Positions 1-5,360 of a DNA stretch of 6,830 nt are shown piece by piece. The DNA lies in assembly GCA_023249395.1 (NCBI GenBank), contig JAHFCS010000116.1, positions 1 to 6,830 of the forward strand. Reading direction: 5' to 3'. Source of the stretch: Gemmatimonadota bacterium. GTDB lineage: Bacteria > Gemmatimonadota > Gemmatimonadetes > Gemmatimonadales > Gemmatimonadaceae. The notes under the pieces were generated by a model. That model saw nothing but the letters and a program-made list of their open reading frames with translations. It ran no database searches and had not been told where the DNA came from. Each line of letters opens with the position of its first letter. Positions within the stretch are counted from its first letter, which is position 1. The translations under genes were made by a program, and so were the position numbers.

Positions 1-820
1 CAGGAGGAGAATTGAAGGTCGAATCGACGAAATCGAAGTTGTTCACTCCGGCCTCGCGCCTGAGCTCCTCGATCTCGTCGGCGACGAGCTCGGGATCCCG
101 TGTTCGGTATCCCCAGCCCTCGACGTTTCGATAGGTGCAGTACACGCACTTGAAGACGCATCCGCGCTTTGTCTGAATCGGAGTCGTCGCGCCATTTCTT
201 TCGTAGCGCTTGAGGTCGATCCAGCGGTGCAGCGAAGGGGAAGGGAGTGAATCGAGGTTCGCGTCTTCCCCCGGAGGGGTGAAGTGAACCCGGTCGCCGT
301 CCGAGCGGACCAGGCCTCCGAGCGGTCCGATTTCTTCCCCCGCAGCGAGCGCGTTCACGATTGCGACGCTTGCTCGCTCGCCGTCGCCGGCAACCGCGTA
401 ATCCACGCCGAAATCGCGAAAGAGAGCTTCGGGTGCAACACCAAACGCAGCGCCACCGGCGATCACTTTCGCCTTCGGCGCAGCTTCGCGCAGGGCATGG
501 AAGATTGTCCGCGCCTCCGGCGTGTAGTGGCGGAGCGCGATTGCGTCGCTGTTGTCGATGTTTCGAATCGAGACGCCGATGATGGACGGCGCGAATTGGA
601 CGGCTGCGTCGTGCGCTGCGGCGATGGGATTGCGCTCGAAGCAGAGATCGACGAACCGCACGTCGTGACCCGATGCCTCGAGGGCCGACGCGACGCAGGC
701 AAGACCATTCGGAACGACCGGATATGGCTGGCGCTCACGATTGGTGCTGACGAGCAGCACCCGGGCGCGTGCCGAGGTGCCGAGGCGGTCGATTCCTGAA
801 GCGGCGTTCGATACGATCAT
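1..820 (-). CDS. Cobalamin-binding-domain radical SAM protein, C-terminus cut by window edge
   Basis: The 273 residues present start at the ATG at 820 and run off the left edge. Residues about 19-165 look like a Rossmann-type B12-binding domain: strand 'RVLLVST', then a 'PNGLACVASALEASGHDVRFVD' pattern, a 'VIAGGAAFG' strand (119-127) and 'YAVAGDGE' (141-148). No DxHxxG cobalamin-ligand motif is visible, which is common in radical SAM members of this group. The radical SAM domain follows with the [4Fe-4S] ligands C221, C225 and C228 in 'RGCVFKCVYCTY' (CxxxCxxC), and 'FDFVDSTFN' (262-270) is the next strand. Relatives include BchE-type cyclases and B12-dependent methyltransferases, which use S-adenosylmethionine for radical chemistry; the substrate cannot be read from this sequence. 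The start is 22 bp after the stop of the DUF92 gene, so the two are probably co-transcribed. No strong ribosome binding site precedes the ATG. Family assignment is firm, substrate unknown. Confidence 0.9.
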   Translation of the reverse strand, partial: MIVSNAASGIDRLGTSARARVLLVSTNRERQPYPVVPNGLACVASALEASGHDVRFVDLCFERNPIAAAHDAAVQFAPSIIGVSIRNIDNSDAIALRHYTPEARTIFHALREAAPKAKVIAGGAAFGVAPEALFRDFGVDYAVAGDGERASVAIVNALAAGEEIGPLGGLVRSDGDRVHFTPPGEDANLDSLPSPSLHRWIDLKRYERNGATTPIQTKRGCVFKCVYCTYRNVEGWGYRTRDPELVADEIEELRREAGVNNFDFVDSTFNSPP

Positions 821-842
821 TCGCTTTGTGAAGGGTAGGTAG

Positions 843-1520
843 CTACCACAGCCACATCAAACCGATGACGGCGCCGGTGAGCGAGCTGAGTGCATTCACT
901 ACGTCGTTGTCCACCCAGCCCAGGCCACCCTGCGGACGTGTCGTTGTACCGCAGCTGTGCACGAGGCGTTCCGTCGCCTTGCCGCATCGCTCGCACCATT
1001 GCTGACGCTGAAGCGTCGCTCCGGCTATGGAGTCCACGAGCGATCCCGCCACACCGCCGACAACCGCCGCCCAGGCCGCCGTCGCACCCCAGCCCACGAA
1101 CACCGTGATGATAGCGATAAGGATTGCACCCGCGAGTCCCGCCGACGACCCTACCCAGGTTACCGCGCCGGACGTTCCCGCGGCGACCGGTGTGCCCGTC
1201 GTGATGAGCCTGGGTGGATGTGCGACGAGCGTGCCGATCTCCGTCGCCCACGTATCGGCTGTCGATGCAGCGATTGCCCCGGCTCCCACGGCAAGCCAGA
1301 GCGGCGACGGATGGAACAGCGATCCCATCGCCGCGGCTGTGAACACACCTCCGTTCGCGATGACCTGCCATGCATCGCGGGCGCCGCTCTTCTCTACGAC
1401 GTCTTCTATTCGTGCTGCCCGCGCCGCCCGGTGATAGCGCGAGAGGAGGTTCGCCGACACGAACATTGTTACGAGAAGAATGGCCCAGCTCCATCCTGCC
1501 GCCGTGCAGACGACTCCCAC
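843..1520 (-). CDS. DUF92/TMEM19-family integral membrane protein (start uncertain)
   Basis: Given here from the first usable start, GTG at 1520 (225 residues). Family hallmarks are visible: 'SADLL'-like 'VSANLLSRY' (21-29), 'STADTWATEIGTL' (86-98), 'GSLVDSIAGATLQ' (159-171) and 'WVDNDVVNALSS' (202-213). A cysteine loop, C176-x2-C179 with H188 and C190, sits between the last two motifs and could bind metal. Several hydrophobic segments (about 11-26, 74-86, 119-140, 144-163, 212-224) make this an inner-membrane protein. Characterised relatives include the plant and cyanobacterial phytyl-phosphate kinase VTE6, and the family has been compared with CTP-dependent polyprenol kinases; for this protein an isoprenoid-phosphate kinase role is inference. 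The family's N-terminal segment is encoded just upstream in the same frame (see 1521-1655), so the true protein is probably about 40 residues longer. It lies 22 bp before the radical SAM gene and directly after the secreted-protein gene. Confidence 0.85.
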   Translation of the reverse strand: MGVVCTAAGWSWAILLVTMFVSANLLSRYHRAARAARIEDVVEKSGARDAWQVIANGGVFTAAAMGSLFHPSPLWLAVGAGAIAASTADTWATEIGTLVAHPPRLITTGTPVAAGTSGAVTWVGSSAGLAGAILIAIITVFVGWGATAAWAAVVGGVAGSLVDSIAGATLQRQQWCERCGKATERLVHSCGTTTRPQGGLGWVDNDVVNALSSLTGAVIGLMWLW

Positions 1521-1655
1521 AATGAAGGCGGCGCCAGCACCGCCGGGTGAGAGCGTTTGCTGGCGCCGTGCGATCAGCGCGACGGCGCCAGCTATTACGA
1601 CTCCAACGAGAACGCGCGCTGGAAGCGACGAAAAAATCGGGCTCGCGTCAGTGTT
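1521..1655 (-). other. In-frame 5' extension of the DUF92 gene with no ATG, GTG or TTG
   Basis: The DUF92 frame stays open for 45 codons upstream of the GTG at 1520, back to an in-frame TGA at 1656-1658. The translation contains 'ARVLVGVVIAGAVALIARR' then 'QTLSPGGAGAAFIVGVV', which resembles the usual DUF92 N-terminus (a first membrane helix, then a 'tpSGalaAfllG' motif). None of the 45 codons is ATG, GTG or TTG. Candidate non-standard starts are ATT at 1635-1637, just after the preceding gene's stop, and CTG at 1575-1577. No convincing Shine-Dalgarno site stands before either. Coding nature is inferred from family resemblance; the start is unresolved. Confidence 0.6.
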
Positions 1656-2283
1656 TCATGTTGTGCATATCACCCACACGCACGGTGTACGCTGCCATCT
1701 TGGGACACTTCACTGCAGCGTTGGTCGAGGTGAACATCCCGCGCGGGTTGTTTTTCCAGAACCAGACGTGGAGATCGTAGTGGCGCAATGTCGGGGGCAT
1801 GATCGGCTCGTGACCATTCATGGGACCGGCCAGTGTCTGGCCGAAAATACTCGGCGCAGTTCCCCCGGCAGCTTCGACCGGCATGAACCACTCGGCCGCA
1901 ACAAGCTTGAGCTTGTCGCCCTGCGGCTCGTAGATCAGCACCTGCGGCTTCGCTGGATCGAGCTTCGGACCGATGTTAGCGGGATTGAGAAGGTGCACTC
2001 CCATGGCGCCGGGCGGGTACACGACGGGGCCGTCCGTCGCGCCCTTGGGGAAGTCAATGCACGCAATGGTGGAGAAGAAGCCGTCTCGGACTGCGGCAAA
2101 CGGATCCTGGTACTTCTCGAGTCCGGCGCGTGCCGCCGCGAGATCAGGGGAAAGAGCTTTTGCATCTTTAGGTGTCATCTGCGCGTGCGCGACATCTGCA
2201 GTCGCGGCGAATAGCACGGCGGTTGTCACCACGAGAGCGATGCGCGAGCAGCTAAGCGCGCGCGGTGATCGAAAGGTGCGCAT
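1648..2283 (-). CDS. Secreted protein of unknown function (conserved-looking family)
   Basis: 211 residues from ATG 2283, chosen because a GAGGAG site lies 6 bases upstream; an in-frame ATG at 2289 abuts that site and fits less well, and longer frames lack support. Residues 1-34 form a Sec signal peptide: basic start, hydrophobic 'IALVVTTAVLFAAT', and likely cleavage after 'AHA' before Q35. The mature part has C75 and C193, which could form a disulfide after export, plus a His-rich pattern: 'MGVHLLNP' (94-101), 'LIYEPQGDKLKLVAAEWFMP' (116-135), 'GPMNGHEP' (153-160) and 'HYDLHVWFWKNNPRGMF' (168-184). These blocks have the look of a widespread secreted family I cannot name. H97, H158, H168 and H172 are possible metal ligands, which is inference only. 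Its stop is next to the start of the DUF92 coding frame, so it probably leads that transcript. The divergent region behind it should hold the promoter. Confidence 0.85.
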   Translation of the reverse strand: MRTFRSPRALSCSRIALVVTTAVLFAATADVAHAQMTPKDAKALSPDLAAARAGLEKYQDPFAAVRDGFFSTIACIDFPKGATDGPVVYPPGAMGVHLLNPANIGPKLDPAKPQVLIYEPQGDKLKLVAAEWFMPVEAAGGTAPSIFGQTLAGPMNGHEPIMPPTLRHYDLHVWFWKNNPRGMFTSTNAAVKCPKMAAYTVRVGDMHNMKH

Positions 2284-2289
2284 TGGCAT

Positions 2290-2295
2290 CTCCTC
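2290..2295 (-). promoter_or_regulatory. Shine-Dalgarno site GAGGAG deciding the start of the secreted-protein gene
   Basis: On the minus strand GAGGAG is followed by ATGCCA and then the ATG at 2283, a spacing of 6 bases. It is the best ribosome binding site in the window. It favours the second of two adjacent in-frame ATGs and rules against the longer frame reaching 2385. Confidence 0.7.
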
Positions 2296-2371
2296 GGGGT
2301 TTGGGAAAGGCGAAGGATGTACGCGAGCGCGAACGACGTCAACTACCATTGCAGTTCGAAGTGGCAGTTGG

Positions 2372-2401
2372 TTAACAGTCCGCAATTCAATTGAATAGGT
2401 T
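2372..2401 (+). promoter_or_regulatory. Possible rightward promoter for the V4R-like/M24 gene pair
   Basis: TTAACA (2372-2377) matches five of six bases of the sigma-70 -35 consensus. After an 18-base spacer comes TAGGTT (2396-2401), which matches only three of six bases of the -10 consensus. Transcription would begin near 2408, leaving a leader of about 40 bases. The palindrome at 2385-2396 would lie inside the spacer, a good place for a repressor. The match is weak. Confidence 0.25.
2385..2396. repeat. Perfect 12 bp palindrome ATTCAATTGAAT, possible operator
   Basis: The sequence equals its own reverse complement over 12 bases and is AT-rich within a GC-rich window. It lies between two divergent genes and overlaps the candidate rightward promoter, as expected for the site of a dimeric regulator. 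No regulator gene is adjacent in the window, and a 12 bp palindrome can occur by chance. Confidence 0.35.
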
Positions 2402-2410
2402 TATGGCCCA

Positions 2411-2427
2411 CCCGGTGAGTATCCGGG
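2411..2427 (+). repeat. Small inverted repeat in the V4R-like gene leader
   Basis: CCCGG (2411-2415) and CCGGG (2423-2427) flank a 7-base loop, 22 bases before the ATG at 2450. No T-run follows, so it is not a typical terminator. It could fold in the leader RNA, but a 5 bp stem is weak evidence. Confidence 0.2.
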
Positions 2428-2449
2428 ATCATCGCTCCCACCTTGTCAC

Positions 2450-3085
2450 ATGCCCCCGACAGTCAACGCTCGCATTCCCCTGAGTCTGCTGGAAGCCGTT
2501 CGGCACATAGACACGCCAGAAAGCGACACAGACGAGACGGAGTATGTCCAGGAGCTACGCAACAAGCGGCTTGGGCTTAGCGACACTGTCTATCAGCAGA
2601 TCCGACGCTATTCCGATGCGGTCAAGCGTGGCCAGATGATTCCGTACGCTGAAGCGACCGGTCTCTCTACACTCATCGGCCGCCGGCCCGATGCCGAGGA
2701 GCTGTTTGAGAGCGCGGGCCGAATATTGGCGACCGACGTTTACGAAGCCATCTCGCCAGTTCGGCGGAACACGATCCGTGTTTTGCCGGCGCTGATTGGC
2801 CGGCCGCTCGCGCTGGGCAACATTCGCCAGGTCGCGAGCGGATTGTTCGGCGGCGCGCTCGAGCGAACCGGTGGCTTCCTGAACTTCAGCATCACCGACT
2901 CGGTGACCGCGAACAGCGGCCCGCCCTCGGTGGGATGCGCGTATTACGCTTCCGCGCTGCGCGAGCTGCTGCGCCTGCTGATAAACGGCGGCGGCTCAGT
3001 GGACCACGTTCAATGCCTCGAGCGAGGCGACAGTCGGTGCGAGTGGCGCGCCGAGTGGCGCCACTTCAGGGCGGGGACGACCTGA
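2450..3085 (+). CDS. V4R-like (4-vinyl-reductase-type) domain protein, probable sensor
   Basis: 211 residues from ATG 2450; no clear Shine-Dalgarno site precedes it and no better in-frame start lies between it and the upstream stop. The C-terminal part carries the signature I associate with V4R and related heme-NO-binding-like folds: 'GCAYYASALRELLRLL' (162-177), then 'VDHVQCLERGDSRCEW' (184-199), with C189 and C197 in the typical closing 'C..rGd..CeW' pattern. Residues 85-150 would form the earlier helices and strands of the domain. The N-terminal 60 residues are charged and show no signal peptide or membrane segment, so the protein is likely cytoplasmic. V4R domains bind small hydrophobic molecules and occur in BchJ and in regulators such as the phenol sensors; no output domain is visible here. 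The M24 gene begins 2 bp after its stop, so the two are probably translated together. Domain call is moderate; ligand unknown. Confidence 0.6.
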   Translation: MPPTVNARIPLSLLEAVRHIDTPESDTDETEYVQELRNKRLGLSDTVYQQIRRYSDAVKRGQMIPYAEATGLSTLIGRRPDAEELFESAGRILATDVYEAISPVRRNTIRVLPALIGRPLALGNIRQVASGLFGGALERTGGFLNFSITDSVTANSGPPSVGCAYYASALRELLRLLINGGGSVDHVQCLERGDSRCEWRAEWRHFRAGTT

Positions 3086-3087
3086 GA

Positions 3088-4266
3088 ATGCTTACGCCTG
3101 AATTACTCCCGGCTTTGCAGCTTGCGCTTGCCGAAGCGGATCTCGATGGCTGGCTGATCTTCGATTTCCACGGACTGAACCCGGTCGCGGGCGGATTCCT
3201 GGGAACGAGCGGGATGGCGACACGACGGATCTTCGTGCTCATCCCGCGCGAAGGATCGCCGACCGCGATCACTCACGCGATCGAGCAGGGAACCTGGGCC
3301 GATTGGCCGTCGCAATGGGCAAAGACGACGTATAGCAGCTGGCGCGCGCTCGAGGCTCAGCTGCGGGATCTCGTCGGCGGGAAGCGCGTAGCGATGGAAT
3401 ATTCGCCCGGTGACGCTGTGCCCTATCTCGATCGTGTGCCGGCGGGCGTGCTGGAAATGGTCCGCGCCGCCGGCGCAACCGTTGTCTCGAGCGCCGATCT
3501 CGTCACGCGCTTCTACGCTGTGTGGACAGATGAGAATCTCGCGTCGCACCAGCGCGCCGCCGAAGTCATTGCGGGAATCGCGAAGGAGGCGCTGCGGAAG
3601 GCAGGAGAGATGGCGAATGGAAGCTCGCCGATCAGCGAACACGACCTTCAGCAATGGATTCTCGAGCGATTTGCGGCGGCCAATCTCGAAACGGACCACG
3701 GTCCGATCGTGGCCATCGGCCCGAATGCCGCCAATCCCCACTACGAGCCCTCGCCCGAGAACTCGGCGCTTATCAGCCGTGGAGATATTCTTCTCGTCGA
3801 CCTCTGGGCGCGTGAGCCGGGAGGAGTTTACGCCGACCAGACCTGGATGGCGTCGCTCGGGTCGCCCAGTGTTCGCGACGAAGGTGTGTGGCAGGCGGTC
3901 CGCGGTGCGCGGGATGCCGCTCTCGCTCTATTGCGCGAGCGAATTGAGGGCGGGAAACCGGTTCGCGGAGGCGAGGTGGACGACGCGGCGCGTGAAGTGA
4001 TCCGGGCTCGCGGATACGGCGATCAGTTCATCCATCGCACGGGACATTCGATAGATCCGAGCGATCTGCACGGCTCGGGGCCACACATCGACAATTTCGA
4101 GACGCGCGAGGAGCGCCTGCTCGTACCCGGCGTCGGATTTTCTATCGAGCCCGGCGTCTACCTGGCGAGCGACCTTGGCATGCGCACCGAGGTCAACGGC
4201 TACGTGGCTGAGAAAACGCTCATCGTCACCCCGTCGGTCCTTCAGGAAGAGCTGATCGTCGTCTGA
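3088..4266 (+). CDS. M24-family metallopeptidase (Xaa-Pro dipeptidase/aminopeptidase-like)
   Basis: 392 residues from ATG 3088, 2 bp after the V4R-like stop. The frame is open back to 2935, but that longer version would overlap the V4R-like gene by 151 bases, and the family N-terminus fits 3088. Residues 1-140 are a creatinase-like N-terminal domain; residues about 155-385 are the pita-bread catalytic domain. The five dinuclear-metal ligands can be assigned: D238 ('LLVDLW'), D250 ('YADQTW'), H320 ('RTGHSID'), E354 ('SIEPGVY') and E368 ('RTEVNG'). H218 ('NPHYE') and H328 ('DLHGS') match the substrate-side histidines. The two Asp are 12 apart rather than the usual 11. There is no signal peptide, so it should be cytosolic and release N-terminal residues from proline-containing peptides or dipeptides. 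Exact specificity cannot be read. It converges on the GH18-like gene with a 4 bp gap. Confidence 0.9.
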   Translation: MLTPELLPALQLALAEADLDGWLIFDFHGLNPVAGGFLGTSGMATRRIFVLIPREGSPTAITHAIEQGTWADWPSQWAKTTYSSWRALEAQLRDLVGGKRVAMEYSPGDAVPYLDRVPAGVLEMVRAAGATVVSSADLVTRFYAVWTDENLASHQRAAEVIAGIAKEALRKAGEMANGSSPISEHDLQQWILERFAAANLETDHGPIVAIGPNAANPHYEPSPENSALISRGDILLVDLWAREPGGVYADQTWMASLGSPSVRDEGVWQAVRGARDAALALLRERIEGGKPVRGGEVDDAAREVIRARGYGDQFIHRTGHSIDPSDLHGSGPHIDNFETREERLLVPGVGFSIEPGVYLASDLGMRTEVNGYVAEKTLIVTPSVLQEELIVV

Positions 4267-4270
4267 TTGG

Positions 4271-5290
4271 CTATTGCAGCGACTGCCATAGCACGGGATC
4301 AGCGCCCTCGAGACCGAACAGAGCGAAACGAGTCACACCGATCCGTCGGGCGTCGGCGATCAGCCGCTTTATCAGCTCGTGGTCCACAACCCACAGCTCC
4401 CATCCATCCCGCGCAGACGCGGCGTGTATGTTGCCGGAGGCAGGGTCGCGCACCACAACCGTTCCCGCTTCCTGCGCAAGCCGAAGCGCCTCAACGTAGC
4501 TGACACGCCGCGTTCCGCGCCGGCGGTCCCACAGCACTCCGTCCGCTGGAATTCCGGCGACGATCCTGTTGACCCCGGCTTCACCGGCGCGCAATCCAAG
4601 ACCCCGCGCGAACCATTGTGGCGAGACGATCGGACCGGGAGGAGTCCCAGCCCAGTGCTCGGGGAAGACCCTCACAACGAGCGCGTCGGCCACTCGCGCC
4701 AGAATTCGGCCTGGATAACCCGCAGTGTCAGCCGCCGGAACAATCATCCCGACCTGGTTGGAGGAATGCGCGCGAGCCGAGTCCGCGATCGCGCGGGAGA
4801 AATCGACGAGCGTCGGAAGGTCCTCGGATGTCATTTCCTGAAAATCCAGCAGCAGACCATTCGCTCCCACAGAACTGAGCAGCGACGCGACGGAGCCCCC
4901 AGCCGCCGCCACGACGTCTTTGCTCTCCGCCATTCCGCGAATGACATCGGCGTGATAGCGCGTTCCCTGGAATGACGTCACCACGGCCAGTCGTCTTTGC
5001 ATGGGTGAGTAAGCGGCGCTCGACAGAATCGTGGGTCTGAAGCTCGTGGTGTCGAAAGCGATCCACGTGTCGACGGCCGACGAGAGCCCGGCGGCTGCCA
5101 TCACCGGCTGCGACGCGGCGATTGCGCGCGTAATTGCAACCGTATCGGCTGGCGAGCCCCACACGGCCCAGATCTCCGTCGGTGTGCCGACGGCGGCAGG
5201 CAGCGGCAGGCATCCCGAGATCCCGGCCAGCACCGTGGCTCCGATAATCGTCGCAACTGCCGAAAGACGCCGGCTGAAGATCGTGATCAC
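4271..5290 (-). CDS. GH18-like (chitinase-fold) lipoprotein with altered catalytic motif
   Basis: 339 residues from GTG 5290, chosen because it puts a lipoprotein signal directly at the N-terminus: 'FSRR', a hydrophobic stretch (11-24), and lipobox 'ISGC' with C27 as the lipidated residue. The frame is open upstream to 5509, but that would overlap the divergent amidohydrolase. The fold is recognised from GH18-type blocks also seen in bacterial GT2/GH18 fusion proteins: 'RRLAVVTSFQGTRYHADVI' (99-117), 'GANGLLLDFQEM' (142-153), 'VRVFPEHWAGTPPGPIVSPQ' (206-225) and the ending 'RFALFGLEGADPVLW' (321-335). The GH18 motif DGxDxDxE reads NGLLLDFQ here: D149 remains, but the acid/base Glu is Q151, followed by E152. 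The protein may therefore bind glycans without cleaving them, or use E152. It is probably envelope-anchored. Divergent from the amidohydrolase (70 bp) and convergent with the M24 gene (4 bp). Confidence 0.75.
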   Translation of the reverse strand: MITIFSRRLSAVATIIGATVLAGISGCLPLPAAVGTPTEIWAVWGSPADTVAITRAIAASQPVMAAAGLSSAVDTWIAFDTTSFRPTILSSAAYSPMQRRLAVVTSFQGTRYHADVIRGMAESKDVVAAAGGSVASLLSSVGANGLLLDFQEMTSEDLPTLVDFSRAIADSARAHSSNQVGMIVPAADTAGYPGRILARVADALVVRVFPEHWAGTPPGPIVSPQWFARGLGLRAGEAGVNRIVAGIPADGVLWDRRRGTRRVSYVEALRLAQEAGTVVVRDPASGNIHAASARDGWELWVVDHELIKRLIADARRIGVTRFALFGLEGADPVLWQSLQ

Positions 5291-5360
5291 GCGCGGGAAA
5301 TTAGCTGATGAGCCGGGGCCTGACACTGGCGTTGCTCGCGTCCGGGAGACAAAATCGGGC
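5291..5360. promoter_or_regulatory. Short divergent region between the GH18-like and amidohydrolase genes
   Basis: Seventy bases separate the GTG at 5290 and the ATG at 5361, so both promoters must lie here or overlap the genes. I see no convincing -35/-10 pair in either direction. A GGAG (5344-5347) sits 13 bases before the plus-strand ATG, further than usual for a ribosome binding site. Regulation cannot be read from the sequence. Confidence 0.35.

Larger units (their letters stand above)
2284..2449. promoter_or_regulatory. Divergent intergenic region between the secreted-protein and V4R-like genes
   Basis: This 166 bp stretch separates two diverging genes and should hold both promoters. 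It is more AT-rich in its middle (about 2370-2405) than the surrounding coding DNA. For the leftward gene, a TTGACG hexamer (2337-2342, minus strand) lies 15 bases before TACATC (2316-2321), which is short spacing and only a weak match. A near-repeat GCAGTTCG (2351-2358) and GCAGTTGG (2364-2371) occurs 13 bases apart on the plus strand. A rightward promoter candidate, a palindrome and a small hairpin are listed separately. No gene is visible here. Confidence 0.5.

Noticed and set aside
284..799. Plus-strand frame of 171 codons
   Set aside because: It lies opposite the radical SAM gene, which has clear motifs; the translation looks like a high-GC shadow without any domain.
817..1494. Minus-strand frame of 225 codons in another phase over the DUF92 gene
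   Set aside because: Arg/Gly-rich low-complexity translation; the DUF92 motifs are in the other frame.
1625..1647. Possible terminator (six-T run on the minus strand) after the secreted-protein gene
   Set aside because: Only a weak 4 bp GCGA/TCGC pairing is nearby and no GC-rich hairpin precedes the T-run; the DNA also looks like coding sequence of the DUF92 gene.
2411..2427. Riboswitch or attenuator in the V4R-like leader
   Set aside because: The leader is only about 40 bases with one 5 bp stem, too small and simple for a known riboswitch class.
2935..3087. Longer M24 frame starting at 2935
   Set aside because: It would overlap the V4R-like gene by 151 bases, and its extra 51 residues are Arg/Ala-rich with no family resemblance. 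ATG 3088 directly after the upstream stop fits better.
5304..5312. CTGATGAG, resembling the core of a hammerhead ribozyme
   Set aside because: No matching CGAAA segment or paired stems follow, so the short match is chance.
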